Below the pieces are notes generated by a model. That model saw only the letters and a program-made list of their open reading frames with translations. It did no database searches and was not told where the DNA came from. Made by a program: the position numbers and the translations under genes. Positions 1-8,767 of a DNA stretch of 64,000 bases are shown piece by piece. The DNA comes from an uncultured Bacillaceae bacterium (GTDB lineage Bacteria > Bacillota > Bacilli > Bacillales > Caldibacillaceae): NCBI GenBank assembly GCA_937934645.1, contig CALGYZ010000094.1:18966-82965 (forward strand), given 5' to 3'. Numbering within the stretch: the first letter of the stretch is position 1; every line of letters begins with the position of its first letter.

Positions 1-1110
1 ATCGCCGTTTTCCAGTTGATGAGTGAGGAAGGTCTTTCCCTCGATGTCGTTTCCGGCGGAGAATTGTATACAGCAATAAAAGCAAATTTTCCTGCCGAAA
101 AAATTCATTTTCACGGGAATAACAAGAGCATTGCCGAAATGAAAATGGCGTTGGAATACGGCATCGGCTGTTTTGTTGTTGATAATTTTTATGAACTGCA
201 AATTTTGCATGATTTATGTCAACAAATGAATGTGCAAACGAATATATTGTTAAGGGTAACCCCGGGTATTGAAGCCCATACCCATGACTATATTTTAACC
301 GGCCAGGAAGATTCCAAATTCGGTTTTGATTTAGAAAGCGGGCAGGCAAAACAGGCGCTGGAAACGGCACTTGCAACCGGCACGTTCAATGTGCTCGGCA
401 TTCATAGCCATATCGGTTCGCAAATATTTGAAACAACAGGCTTTATTTTGGCCGTTAAAAAGATGTTTGAACATATCGGTCAATGGAAAGCGGAATTGAA
501 CTACATTCCTTCCGTTATAAATACCGGCGGTGGATTCGGAATCCGCTATATAGAGGAAGACGAGCCGCTCCGTCCTGAAGAATATGTTACAGCCATTATT
601 GATGAAGTTAAAAAACATGCGGAAGAAATCAACATTCCGCTTCCGGAAATATGGATTGAGCCGGGAAGATCCATTGTCGGGGAAGCGGGAACGACGCTGT
701 ACTCCATGGGAGCAACGAAAACAGTTCCGGGCATCCGGAAGTATGTTGCGATTGACGGCGGTATGAGTGACAATATCCGACCCGCTCTTTATGACGCAAA
801 ATATGACGCCGTTATTGCCAACAAAGTTTTGGCAGAAGATAAAGAAGTGGTGTCAATCGCCGGTAAAGCATGTGAAACCGGTGATATGCTTATTTGGGAT
901 ATTGCTCTGCCCGAATATGAGCCGGGAGATATTTTAGCCGTATTTTGTACCGGTGCTTACGGATATTCCATGGCAAGCAACTATAACCGGCTCCCAAGGC
1001 CGGCGGTCGTGTTTGTTGAAAACGGCGCGGCCAAGCTCGTAGTAGAACGGGAAAGTTACGAAGATCTCATCAAGCTTGATCAACCTTTATATCAACCGAT
1101 TAAGAGATAG
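1..1110 (+). CDS. lysA: Diaminopimelate decarboxylase (5'-truncated by window edge)
   Basis: Last step of lysine synthesis: PLP-dependent decarboxylation of meso-diaminopimelate to L-lysine in the cytosol. The reading frame is open from base 1, so the gene enters the window already started; roughly 70 N-terminal residues, including the PLP-binding lysine, lie outside. Visible fold-III decarboxylase motifs are SLDVVSGGE, the HIGSQ block, the glycine-rich GGGFG phosphate loop, EPGRSIVGEAG, the active-site KACETGD cysteine motif and the C-terminal GAYGYSMASNYN block. It ends with TAG. No clear terminator follows. Identification is firm because both motifs and position (upstream of ribT and scpA) match Bacillus. 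Confidence 0.95.
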   Translation: MAVFQLMSEEGLSLDVVSGGELYTAIKANFPAEKIHFHGNNKSIAEMKMALEYGIGCFVVDNFYELQILHDLCQQMNVQTNILLRVTPGIEAHTHDYILTGQEDSKFGFDLESGQAKQALETALATGTFNVLGIHSHIGSQIFETTGFILAVKKMFEHIGQWKAELNYIPSVINTGGGFGIRYIEEDEPLRPEEYVTAIIDEVKKHAEEINIPLPEIWIEPGRSIVGEAGTTLYSMGATKTVPGIRKYVAIDGGMSDNIRPALYDAKYDAVIANKVLAEDKEVVSIAGKACETGDMLIWDIALPEYEPGDILAVFCTGAYGYSMASNYNRLPRPAVVFVENGAAKLVVERESYEDLIKLDQPLYQPIKR

Positions 1111-1280
1111 CTGAAAGGGTCTGAATTTTACAATTTAATAAAGAACATAGAAAAACAGAGCCGGTTATAGTAAAATAAAACAAGAGCCTTGGATTTGCGG
1201 CAACCGGTAAACGGAAATATATCCTTTCATCTCATTATGAAAAGCAGGATGAGTACAGTTTTGTATAATGAGGGATTAAA

Positions 1281-1625
1281 ATGTTAATTCGATATAAAAA
1301 ATCATTCGAAAAGATTGCAATGGGTTTGCTTTCTTTTATGCCGAATGAAAAAGATTTAAAAAGACTGCAACAGACAATGAAAGAATACGAAGAGAATGAA
1401 GAGTGGCATCTGTTTTTATGGAAGCTGGACGATGATATTGTCGGCATAATCGGAGTTTCAGAGAAAGATAATAATATTTTGGAAGTTCAGCATATATCAG
1501 TCAGTCCGTCCCACCGTGGACAAGGAATCGCAAAAAGCATGGTTCAAGCCTTGAGAGATATGTATCCTGATGCACATATTGTTCCGGGACCCGAAACCGC
1601 ATCTTTTTTTGAACGTTGTGATTAA
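1281..1625 (+). CDS. ribT: GNAT-family acetyltransferase RibT
   Basis: Small (114 aa) GCN5-related N-acetyltransferase. The acetyl-CoA pyrophosphate-binding stretch HRGQGIAKSM (about residues 77-86) is clear. The N-terminus, starting MLIRYKKSFEKIAMG, closely resembles B. subtilis RibT, which there is the last gene of the riboflavin operon. Here no ribDEAH genes precede it; it stands alone between lysA and scpA and is followed by its own terminator. Substrate is unknown. It is slightly shorter than the B. subtilis protein. Confidence 0.85.
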   Translation: MLIRYKKSFEKIAMGLLSFMPNEKDLKRLQQTMKEYEENEEWHLFLWKLDDDIVGIIGVSEKDNNILEVQHISVSPSHRGQGIAKSMVQALRDMYPDAHIVPGPETASFFERCD

Positions 1626-1634
1626 ATAATTTTG

Positions 1635-1695
1635 AAGACTGCCCTAATATGCATTTTCCAAAACGGAAGATGTGAAATTAGGACAGTCTTTTTAT
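1635..1695 (+). terminator. Rho-independent terminator after ribT
   Basis: A 14-bp stem with one mismatch (1635-1648 with 1677-1690) is followed by TTTTTA. It lies just after the ribT stop codon and separates it from scpA. Confidence 0.75.
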
Positions 1696-1799
1696 TTCGT
1701 AAATATTTCGCCCGGTATATACATTTCCGGGAACTATCGTTATGTAAATTCTATTTTTTGCCTATTGTATTTGTGATAAACAGAGTGTTGGTGGTTTTT

Positions 1800-2570
1800 A
1801 TGAAATTTAAAACAGCAGGATTTGAAGGCCCGCTGGATTTATTGCTGCATCTGATTAAAACGATGGAAATTGATATTTATGATATCCCCATGCAGGAAAT
1901 TACGGAACAATATTTATTATATATCCATACGATGCAGGAACTAGAACTGGATGTAGCCAGCGAATATCTTGTCATGGCGGCGACACTTCTGGCAATCAAA
2001 AGTAAAATGCTGCTGCCGTCATATGAGGAATCCGTTGATGAAGAAGAATATGAGGAAGATATTCATGAGGATCCCCGGCGGGAACTTGTGGAACGATTGA
2101 TTGAATACCGGAAATACAAGGAAGCCTCGTTGAAACTGAAAGAAAAAGAAAAGGAACGGACTTTGCTGTTTACGAAACCGCCCAGTGACTTATCGGACTT
2201 TGCTTCCGGCCTGCCGGATGCCTGGGGACAAAAGGTTACGTTATATGATATGCTGGGTGCTTATCATAAATTAATGCGCAGAAAAAAGCTGCAAAAGCCA
2301 ATTCGGGCAAAAGTTACCCGTGAAGAAATTTCTTTGGAAGAACGAATGGACGAAATTTGCGAATTGTTAGCCGGAACGGACCGGCCGGTCAGCTTTTTTC
2401 ACTTATTCCCGTACCCGGATAAAAACAATATTGTCGTTTCTTTTCTTGCCATACTTGAATTAATGAAACGAAATGAAATTGTTATTTATCAGGAAAGGAA
2501 TTTTGAAGAAATTTGGATCCGTCCTGCAGGCAGGGAAAAAGAAGGTGGGAAGTTTGACGATGACAAATGA
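1800..2570 (+). CDS. scpA: Segregation and condensation protein A
   Basis: Kleisin subunit of the bacterial SMC condensin, which bridges SMC heads and binds ScpB to compact and segregate the chromosome. The protein opens MKFKTAGFEGPLDLLLHLI, the ScpA family signature, followed by DIYDIPMQEITEQYL and SEYLVMAATLLAIKSKMLL; the C-terminal winged helix is about residues 170-245. It has 256 residues, the normal length. I start at ATG 1800 because family homology begins exactly there, although the open frame runs further upstream and the ribosome site (GGTGG) is weak. The 3' end overlaps scpB by 11 bp, indicating translational coupling. Confidence 0.93.
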   Translation: MKFKTAGFEGPLDLLLHLIKTMEIDIYDIPMQEITEQYLLYIHTMQELELDVASEYLVMAATLLAIKSKMLLPSYEESVDEEEYEEDIHEDPRRELVERLIEYRKYKEASLKLKEKEKERTLLFTKPPSDLSDFASGLPDAWGQKVTLYDMLGAYHKLMRRKKLQKPIRAKVTREEISLEERMDEICELLAGTDRPVSFFHLFPYPDKNNIVVSFLAILELMKRNEIVIYQERNFEEIWIRPAGREKEGGKFDDDK

Positions 2571-3138
2571 CCTTGGTGTTTTGGAAAGTTTATTGTTTGC
2601 CGCAGGTGATGAAGGACTGACGTTAAAGCAAATTATGAATGTAATGGAAATCAGCGATGAAAAAGTAAAGCGATTGATTGATGAATTGAAAGCGGACTAT
2701 GAAAGTGACGAGAGACGGGGAATCACTTTGCTGGAAGTTGCCGGTACATACCAGCTGGCCACGAAAAAAGAACATGCCATTTATTTAAAGCGCCTGGTGG
2801 AATCCCCGGCGCAAAAAACGTTATCCCAGGCAGCTTTGGAAACGTTGGCGATTATTGCTTACAAACAGCCGGTCACTCGGGCAGAAATTGAAGAAATCCG
2901 GGGAGTGAAAACAGAACGGCCGCTGCAGACGCTGATTTCACGGGGGTTAATTCAGGAAGTCGGCAGAGCGGAAGGAACGGGAAGAGCCATTTTATACGGT
3001 ACGACGAAAGAGTTTTTGGATTACTTCGGTTTGAAAGATTTGAAAGAATTGCCCCCTTTACCGGAGACAGATGATGTTCTCGGAGAGGAAGCGGACTTGT
3101 TTTTCGAAACTTTGTCTGCCGGAAATGAAGACGTGTAA
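2560..3138 (+). CDS. scpB: Segregation and condensation protein B
   Basis: Winged-helix dimer that binds ScpA in the SMC-ScpAB condensin. Recognisable blocks are ESLLFAAGDEGLT near the N-terminus, ALETLAIIAYKQPVTRAEIEEIRGV (about residues 90-115) and the GRAEGTGRAILYGTT strand-loop, all typical of ScpB. ATG 2560 is chosen because GGTGGGA lies nine bases upstream; the protein is then 192 aa, as in relatives. It overlaps the end of scpA and is closed by a terminator. The ypuI-type genes that follow scpB in B. subtilis are absent. Confidence 0.93.
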   Translation: MTNDLGVLESLLFAAGDEGLTLKQIMNVMEISDEKVKRLIDELKADYESDERRGITLLEVAGTYQLATKKEHAIYLKRLVESPAQKTLSQAALETLAIIAYKQPVTRAEIEEIRGVKTERPLQTLISRGLIQEVGRAEGTGRAILYGTTKEFLDYFGLKDLKELPPLPETDDVLGEEADLFFETLSAGNEDV

Positions 3139-3140
3139 TG

Positions 3141-3169
3141 AACCGGGTTGGAAATGGCCCGGTTTTTTC
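3141..3169 (+). terminator. Terminator after scpB
   Basis: AACCGGG (3141-3147) pairs with CCCGGTT (3158-3164) and runs into TTTTTT, ending the scpAB transcript immediately before the dacB promoter. Confidence 0.85.
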
Positions 3170-3175
3170 TTTCTA

Positions 3176-3204
3176 TCATATTTGGGCGGGACAAACCATA
3201 AACT
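3176..3204 (+). promoter_or_regulatory. SigE-type sporulation promoter for dacB-spmAB
   Basis: TCATATT (3176-3182), 14 bases, then CATAAACT (3197-3204). This fits the published SigE consensus (KMATATT, 14, CATACAHT) at 14 of 15 positions. It sits 33 bp before the dacB start and directly after the scpB terminator. In B. subtilis the dacB operon is known to be SigE-controlled in the mother cell. Confidence 0.8.
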
Positions 3205-3236
3205 TGTACAAAACGCCAAAGGAGTCGAGGACGGGA

Positions 3237-4403
3237 ATGGGGTTCGGCAAAAAAACATTAACAGGGCTTTTGACTGGTATCGTGATTTTTTTTACATTAT
3301 GTCCTTCGTTCCATGCAAGCGTCGGGGGGATCGATGTCACCTCTCCAAGCGCCATTGTGATGGATCAAAAAACCGGAAGAATTTTTTATGAAAAAAACAT
3401 TCATGAAAAACGGAGAATTGCCAGCATAACGAAAATCATGACCGCGATTATTGCCATCGAATCGGGGAAGTTAAATGAAACCGTCCGGGTCAGCGAACAG
3501 GCGGTGAGAACCGAAGGATCATCTGTTTATTTAATGCCGGGTGAAAAAATTAAACTGGAGGATTTAGTCTACGGCTTAATGTTGCGTTCCGGAAATGACG
3601 CTGCGGTGGCCATTGCCGAACATGTCGGCGGCAGTGTGGAAGGTTTTGTATTTTTAATGAACGAAAAAGCACAACAAATCGGCATGAAAAACACGCATTT
3701 CGCGAATCCCCACGGATTGGATGATCATGAAGATCATTATTCAACGGCATACGACATGGCCATTTTGACAAAATATGCCATGGAAAATGAAACCTTCCGC
3801 AAAATTTCTGCGGCCAAAGTCCATTATGCACCCGATCCGAATGGAGACTGGCAAAGAAAATGGGTCAACAAAAACCGTCTTCTTACGGAGTTGTATAAGT
3901 ATTCAACCGGCGGAAAAACCGGTTATACAAAAAGGGCAAAACGGACACTTGTGTCCACAGCTTCCAAGGACGGAATGGATTTGATCGCCGTTACCTTGAA
4001 CAATCCGTCACAATCCGATTGGACGGATCATATCCGCATGTTTGAATATGTTTTCGACCATTACGACTATTATGAGGTATTGCCCGCAGGAAAAATTAAA
4101 AAAATCGACAACAATGTGTATAAAGATGAAGCCTACTTGGCACGTAATTTTGTGTATCCGATTAAGGAAGAAGAAAAAGATTTGTTTGAAGTACATTACC
4201 GGTTGAAAAAACCGAAAAAAGGCTGGGCTGAAAATAAAGAAAGAATTCCAGAAATCATCGGTAAGGCTGATGTTTATTTTGATGGACAAAAAATCCGCTC
4301 GATTCCTGTTTATTATAAACACCGTGATGAAAAAGACGGAACGATAAAAAAATATTTTAAACAAATATTCAACTCGTTTACAGGGGTAAGGATTTATGAT
4401 TAA
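3237..4403 (+). CDS. dacB: Sporulation D-alanyl-D-alanine carboxypeptidase (PBP5*)
   Basis: Low-molecular-weight penicillin-binding protein that trims stem peptides and sets cross-linking of the spore cortex. A signal peptide covers about residues 1-30 (hydrophobic LTGLLTGIVIFFTL). Serine-peptidase motifs are complete: SITK with nucleophile Ser63, SGN at 118-120, and KTG at 227-229. The C-terminal beta domain and amphipathic tail follow. ATG 3237 (AAAGGAG and GAGG upstream) gives 388 aa, close to the B. subtilis protein. It overlaps spmA by 8 bp, forming the cortex operon dacB-spmA-spmB behind a SigE-like promoter. Confidence 0.93.
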   Translation: MGFGKKTLTGLLTGIVIFFTLCPSFHASVGGIDVTSPSAIVMDQKTGRIFYEKNIHEKRRIASITKIMTAIIAIESGKLNETVRVSEQAVRTEGSSVYLMPGEKIKLEDLVYGLMLRSGNDAAVAIAEHVGGSVEGFVFLMNEKAQQIGMKNTHFANPHGLDDHEDHYSTAYDMAILTKYAMENETFRKISAAKVHYAPDPNGDWQRKWVNKNRLLTELYKYSTGGKTGYTKRAKRTLVSTASKDGMDLIAVTLNNPSQSDWTDHIRMFEYVFDHYDYYEVLPAGKIKKIDNNVYKDEAYLARNFVYPIKEEEKDLFEVHYRLKKPKKGWAENKERIPEIIGKADVYFDGQKIRSIPVYYKHRDEKDGTIKKYFKQIFNSFTGVRIYD

Positions 4404-4989
4404 TTTAATTTGGGTTTTTTTAATGGTTACCAGTATTGTTTTTGCTATGTTTAACGGAACAATGGAAGAAGTGAACAAAGCAGTTTTTGAAGGTGCAAGG
4501 GAGGCGGTCACATTATGCATCGGATTCATCAGCATACTCGTATTTTGGCTCGGTTTGATGAAAATCGCCCAGGACTCCGGTTTACTTGACAAATTTTCCA
4601 ATCTGTTCCGGCCGGTTGCGAAAAAAATTTTTCCGGATATACCAGACAATCATCCGGTTATGGGATATATCCTGTCGAATATGACGGCGAATATGTTCGG
4701 TTTGGGCAATGCAGCGACTCCTTTAGGGATTAAGGCAATGGAAGAGTTAAAGAAATTAAATGGTGGGAAAGATGAAGCCTCCCGCTCGATGACAACATTT
4801 TTGGTCATTAATACGGCAAGTATTACGATCATCCCGACTACCGTTTTATCCATCCGGATGAATTACGGCTCGGTTTCTCCGGCAGAAATCGTAGTTCCGA
4901 CCATCATTGCTTCTACCGCTTCCACCGTATGCGCGATTTTGATTGACCGGTGGATTTACAACCGAAAAAACAGAAGAAGGGTGAAATAA
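4396..4989 (+). CDS. spmA: Spore maturation protein A
   Basis: Integral membrane protein of the mother cell needed, with SpmB, for full dehydration and heat resistance of the spore core; its biochemical function is unknown. It has 197 residues with several hydrophobic helices and the nucleoside-recognition ('Gate') domain motif GNAATPLGIKAMEEL near residue 95-110, preceded by NMTANMFGLG. The start overlaps dacB and the stop TAA shares an A with the spmB ATG (TAATG), so all three genes are coupled. Confidence 0.92.
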   Translation: MINLIWVFLMVTSIVFAMFNGTMEEVNKAVFEGAREAVTLCIGFISILVFWLGLMKIAQDSGLLDKFSNLFRPVAKKIFPDIPDNHPVMGYILSNMTANMFGLGNAATPLGIKAMEELKKLNGGKDEASRSMTTFLVINTASITIIPTTVLSIRMNYGSVSPAEIVVPTIIASTASTVCAILIDRWIYNRKNRRRVK

Positions 4990-5531
4990 TGGAAATCATC
5001 GCAGGAATTTCATTATGGATTATTCCGGTATTAATCGGATTTATTTTGCTTTACGGAACATGGAAGAGAGTACCGGCATATGAGCTGTTCGTTGAAGGCG
5101 GCAAAGAAGGAATAAAAGTTGCGTTTTCCATCATTCCTTTCTTAACCGGCATGCTGGTGGCCATTTCTGTATTCCGTGCTTCCGGTGCAATGGAGTTTTT
5201 CGTCGGGTTGTTCCGGCCTGTTTTGGATTTTTTCGGGATCCCTTCAGAAATCGTCCCTCTGGCAATCTTGCGGCCGATTTCAGGAAATGCGGCGTTGGGG
5301 GTGACAAGTGACTTAATCGCAACATACGGGCCCGATTCATTTATCGGAAGACTGGCGTCCGTCATGCAAGGAAGCACTGATACAACTTTATATATTTTAA
5401 CCGTTTACTTCGGTGCGGTCGGGATTAAAAAAATAGGGGATTCGTTGAAAATCGGACTAATTGCGGATTTTATCAGTTATATCGTCAGCTTTGCCGTTGT
5501 ATCGATCTTTTTCGGTTCGGCCCTTTCATGA
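4989..5531 (+). CDS. spmB: Spore maturation protein B
   Basis: Partner of SpmA in spore core dehydration. The 180-aa polytopic membrane protein carries the related Gate-domain blocks FFVGLFRPVLDFFGIP and LRPISGNAALGV, and ends DTTLYILTVYFGAVG plus a last helix. ATG 4989 is fixed by the TAATG overlap with spmA; the open frame begins earlier but that part is spmA antiframe. A weak hairpin follows. Length and order match Bacillus. Confidence 0.92.
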   Translation: MEIIAGISLWIIPVLIGFILLYGTWKRVPAYELFVEGGKEGIKVAFSIIPFLTGMLVAISVFRASGAMEFFVGLFRPVLDFFGIPSEIVPLAILRPISGNAALGVTSDLIATYGPDSFIGRLASVMQGSTDTTLYILTVYFGAVGIKKIGDSLKIGLIADFISYIVSFAVVSIFFGSALS

Positions 5532-5532
5532 C

Positions 5533-5562
5533 CCGGAGCTTGTCCTTTCCGGTTTTATTTTT
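5533..5562 (+). terminator. Weak terminator after spmB
   Basis: CCGGA (5533-5537) can pair with TCCGG (5548-5552), followed by TTTTATTTTT. The stem is only 5 bp, so efficiency is doubtful. Confidence 0.45.
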
Positions 5563-5606
5563 CAATATACAAAAACTGAAAAAAGTTAAAACGCCGGTGA
5601 AAAATT

Positions 5607-5635
5607 TTGTTTTTAGCTCCTTTTTATGGCATAAT
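5607..5635 (+). promoter_or_regulatory. SigA-type promoter for rluB
   Basis: TTGTTT (5607-5612), 17-base spacer, CATAAT (5630-5635). It gives a leader of about 115 nt before the TTG start of rluB. Confidence 0.55.
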
Positions 5636-5756
5636 TCAAGAATAGTACAGCAGGAAAATGATTTAACTTCCAACTTTTGTAACGGAATAAATGAAACAAA
5701 ATTTCCCGCAACACATCATTGCAACAACAGACAGCGGAAAAAGGAGTGTTGGCTGA

Positions 5757-6488
5757 TTGGAACGTCTGCAGAAAGTGATCGCACGGAGCGGAATGGCATC
5801 AAGAAGGAAAGCAGAAGAATTAATTAAAGCAGGAAAAGTTAAGGTAAACGGTGAAGTAGTTACAGAGTTGGGAGTTAAAGTCAGTCCCGATGATTATATC
5901 GAAGTGAACGGAATCAAAGTAGAAAGGGAAGAGCCTGTCTACTTTTTACTTTATAAACCCCGGGGAGTCGTTACGACGGTAAAAGATGATAAAAACCGGA
6001 AAACGGTTATGGACTTTTTCCCCCATGTCGAACAACGAATATTTCCGGTCGGCCGGCTTGATTATAATACTTCCGGTTTACTGTTAATGACCAATGACGG
6101 AGATTTTGCCAATTTAATGACCCACCCGAGATATAAAATTGAAAAAACCTATATTGCCAAGGTAAAGGGCATTCCCTCAAGACAGGATTTAAAGCAATTA
6201 CAAAAGGGAGTTCAACTCGAAGACGGAATGACCCTCCCGGCCAAAGTGAAATTTTTATCCGCCAACCGGCAAAAAAAGACGGCGATTATTGAAATAACGA
6301 TCACCGAAGGACGTAACCGGCAAGTCCGGCGGATGTTTGAGCATATCGGCTATCCGGTATTGAAGCTGAAACGGGAGCGTTTTGGCTTTTTAACGTTAAA
6401 AGGTCTAAATGCCGGTGACTTTCGTCCGTTGACTCCCCATGAAGTCAAGCAATTAATTGTTTTGGCGAAACAGGGTTCACTGACCTGA
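5757..6488 (+). CDS. rluB: 23S rRNA pseudouridine synthase RluB
   Basis: RsuA/RluB-family enzyme that converts a uridine of 23S rRNA to pseudouridine. An N-terminal S4 RNA-binding domain (about residues 1-60: ARSGMASRRKAEELI, GKVKVNG) is followed by the synthase core with the catalytic GRLDYNTSGLLL motif (aspartate about residue 103) and ITEGRNRQVRRMFEHIGYPV. The start is TTG 5757, with AAGGAG ten bases upstream; the encoded start MERLQKVIARSGMAS aligns with family N-termini. 243 aa. Followed by a strong hairpin. Confidence 0.92.
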   Translation: MERLQKVIARSGMASRRKAEELIKAGKVKVNGEVVTELGVKVSPDDYIEVNGIKVEREEPVYFLLYKPRGVVTTVKDDKNRKTVMDFFPHVEQRIFPVGRLDYNTSGLLLMTNDGDFANLMTHPRYKIEKTYIAKVKGIPSRQDLKQLQKGVQLEDGMTLPAKVKFLSANRQKKTAIIEITITEGRNRQVRRMFEHIGYPVLKLKRERFGFLTLKGLNAGDFRPLTPHEVKQLIVLAKQGSLT

Positions 6489-6520
6489 ATCAGCTGCATT
6501 GAGAATGCAGCTGATTATAT
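6488..6520 (+). terminator. Hairpin after rluB
   Basis: A perfect 13-bp stem (6488-6500 with 6504-6516, loop GAG) begins at the last base of the rluB stop codon. The downstream run is A/T mixed rather than pure T, so it could be a terminator or a 3'-end stabiliser. Confidence 0.65.
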
Positions 6521-6584
6521 TCATTTACCATAGGCTGCTAAGAAGATCATCGGTAAGATTCATACAGAAAGGGGAGGGGATCGG

Positions 6585-7115
6585 GTGAGAAAAAAACGGC
6601 GGCTTGCCATCCGGACGGTTATTTTATCGGTTCTAGTTTTAAGTATTGCTTCCGTTCTGTTTCTCAATGGTAAAACAGATGAACGGGAAACTGCCGCGGT
6701 CGGCCAGGAAGCGCCCGACTTTGTCCTGCAGGATCTCCGCGGAAATGAATACCGACTGTCGGATTACCGGGGAAAAGGGGTGTTTTTAAATTTTTGGGGG
6801 ACTTGGTGTGAACCGTGTAAAACAGAAATGCCCTATATGGAAAAGCAATACCGGAAATATAAAGATCAAGGTGTAGAAATACTGGCGGTCAATGTCGGTG
6901 AAACGGATCTGGCCATTGAAAAGTTTGCGAAGCAGTATCAACTGTCATTTCCGATCGTTGTTGATAAAAGCGGTGAAGTCCAAAAAGCATACGGAATTTA
7001 TCCGTTGCCGGCTACATTTTTGATTGACCCCGAAGGAAAAATCGTTGATTATATTGAACAGCCGATGACAGAAGAAATGATTGGGGATTTTATGGAGAGG
7101 ATTAAACCGGAATAA
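6585..7115 (+). CDS. resA: Thiol-disulfide oxidoreductase ResA (cytochrome c maturation)
   Basis: Membrane-anchored, extracytoplasmic thioredoxin-like protein that reduces the haem-binding cysteines of apocytochrome c. Residues 9-28 form the N-terminal anchor; the TlpA-like fold holds WGTWCEPCKTEMPY with the active pair Cys75/Cys78, and the cis-proline loop YPLPATFLI. The start is GTG 6585 behind a very strong AAAGGGGAGGGG site. 176 aa. First gene of resABC; resB follows after 15 bp. Its likely client here is the C-terminal cytochrome domain of QcrC in the same window. Confidence 0.93.
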   Translation: MRKKRRLAIRTVILSVLVLSIASVLFLNGKTDERETAAVGQEAPDFVLQDLRGNEYRLSDYRGKGVFLNFWGTWCEPCKTEMPYMEKQYRKYKDQGVEILAVNVGETDLAIEKFAKQYQLSFPIVVDKSGEVQKAYGIYPLPATFLIDPEGKIVDYIEQPMTEEMIGDFMERIKPE

Positions 7116-7130
7116 GAGGGGGAAGTTGTT

Positions 7131-8732
7131 TTGGATAATGCAAAGTGTGAATGCGGGCATGTAAATCCCCACGGAACGGTTTTTTGTGAGGCTTGCGGTA
7201 AAGCGTTATATAACAAGGAAGAAAAGCTCTTGGATATGCGCTATGAGGGGAAAAAAAGACGATCAGAGAAATATAACCGGACAATCATCGATAAAATTTG
7301 GAATTTCTTCTCATCCGTCAAAGTCGGAGTCACATTAATTGTTCTTGCGCTTATTGCTTCTGCCATCGGAACCATTTTACCGCAGGAAGGGAATATCAAT
7401 ATCCAGTCCGATCCCGGTGAATATTACAGGGAGACTTACGGATGGTTTGGTGAATTGTATTATTTACTTGGTTTTCATAATTTATACGGTTCCTGGTGGT
7501 ACATGCTGTTAATTGCCTTTATCGGTGTCTCACTGGTTGTTTGTAGCCTCGACCGAGCAGTCCCGTTGTACAAAGCATTAAAAAATCAAAAAATTTCGAG
7601 AACTGTTATTTTTTTGAACAGGCAACGTTTCTATAATAAAACTGCGATCGAAAAGATTAATGAACAAGACATTGAAAAAATTAAAGAGCGTTTGCAACAA
7701 AGAAAGTACCGGATATCAGAAGAAAACGGAAATATACTTGCGGAAAAGGGAAGGTTTTCCCGCTGGGGCCCGTACGTAAACCATATCGGATTAATTATTT
7801 TTTTAATCGGTGTGATGCTGCGTTTTATTCCTGGTTTTTATGTTAATGAATTTTTATGGATTAAAGAAGACGAAACTGCAGCGGTTCCCGGTACCAGTCA
7901 GGAATATTACATAAAAAATCACCGGTTTATTATTGATGTGTACGACGAAACAGATGGGGAAGTGTATAAAAAAGCACTGGAGGAAAAGGGAGCAATTGTA
8001 AAAAACTATCAAACCAATGTTACGTTATACAAAGCGGATAAAAAGCTGCCGGGGGAAAAGCCGGAACTGAAGAAAGTCGGAGATTATGAAATTAAAGTAA
8101 ACCATCCGTTAAAATTTGACCGTTTCGCTCTTTACCAGTCAAGCTATGAGTTAAACCAATTTTCAAAAATGACGTTTGCGTTGACGGATAAAAAAACCGG
8201 TGAATCATTGGGAAATATCACGATTGATCTGGATGACCCCCGGGAAACATACGAAGTAAAAGACGATTATACCGTTGAAATTGTCAGATATTTCCCTGAT
8301 TTTGAAATGGCGGACGGGGAACCGCGGACAAAATCGATGAATCCGGTTAATCCGGCTTTTGTTTTTAAAATGATAACTCCCGATAAGCCGGAAGGGGAAA
8401 TCAGTTTTACTGCCATTCAACAAACCGTTGAACCTTTCGGAGAGAACGAATATAAAATGGAATTCCAATCTTTGGAGACCGTTAGTGCAAGCGGAATAAC
8501 CGTAAGAAAAGATTTATCGTTGCCAATTATTGCTTTAGGGGGAATCATCTTTCTTGCAGGCCTGGTTCAAGGTTCCTTTTGGTTTCACCGCAGAATTTGG
8601 CTGAAACCGGAAGAGGATTATTTGCATATTGCTGGACATACGAATAAAAACTGGTATGGTTTTCAAAGAGAAATTGAAAAGATTGTTCACGGAACAAATA
8701 TACCAATGCCGGATGACCAGGCGAAAAAATAA
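7131..8732 (+). CDS. resB: Cytochrome c biogenesis protein ResB (CcsB/Ccs1)
   Basis: One half of the system II haem-handling synthetase that attaches haem to apocytochromes outside the membrane. Starts at TTG 7131 behind AGAGGGGG. The N-terminus has a small zinc-ribbon-like segment (CECG...CEACG, residues 6-22), then RTIIDKIWNFFSSVKVGVTL leading into the first helix, further helices near residues 125-145 and 215-235, a large outward domain (about 240-450), and a last helix with the conserved LPIIALGG block. 533 aa, typical length. Confidence 0.92.
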   Translation: MDNAKCECGHVNPHGTVFCEACGKALYNKEEKLLDMRYEGKKRRSEKYNRTIIDKIWNFFSSVKVGVTLIVLALIASAIGTILPQEGNINIQSDPGEYYRETYGWFGELYYLLGFHNLYGSWWYMLLIAFIGVSLVVCSLDRAVPLYKALKNQKISRTVIFLNRQRFYNKTAIEKINEQDIEKIKERLQQRKYRISEENGNILAEKGRFSRWGPYVNHIGLIIFLIGVMLRFIPGFYVNEFLWIKEDETAAVPGTSQEYYIKNHRFIIDVYDETDGEVYKKALEEKGAIVKNYQTNVTLYKADKKLPGEKPELKKVGDYEIKVNHPLKFDRFALYQSSYELNQFSKMTFALTDKKTGESLGNITIDLDDPRETYEVKDDYTVEIVRYFPDFEMADGEPRTKSMNPVNPAFVFKMITPDKPEGEISFTAIQQTVEPFGENEYKMEFQSLETVSASGITVRKDLSLPIIALGGIIFLAGLVQGSFWFHRRIWLKPEEDYLHIAGHTNKNWYGFQREIEKIVHGTNIPMPDDQAKK

Positions 8733-8767
8733 ATAAATCCGGGAGGAATAAACAGGGGGGATCACAA

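Noticed and set aside
5528..5827. 99-codon open frame spanning the spmB-rluB gap
   Set aside because: It contains the rluB promoter and ribosome site and overlaps the start of rluB in another frame.
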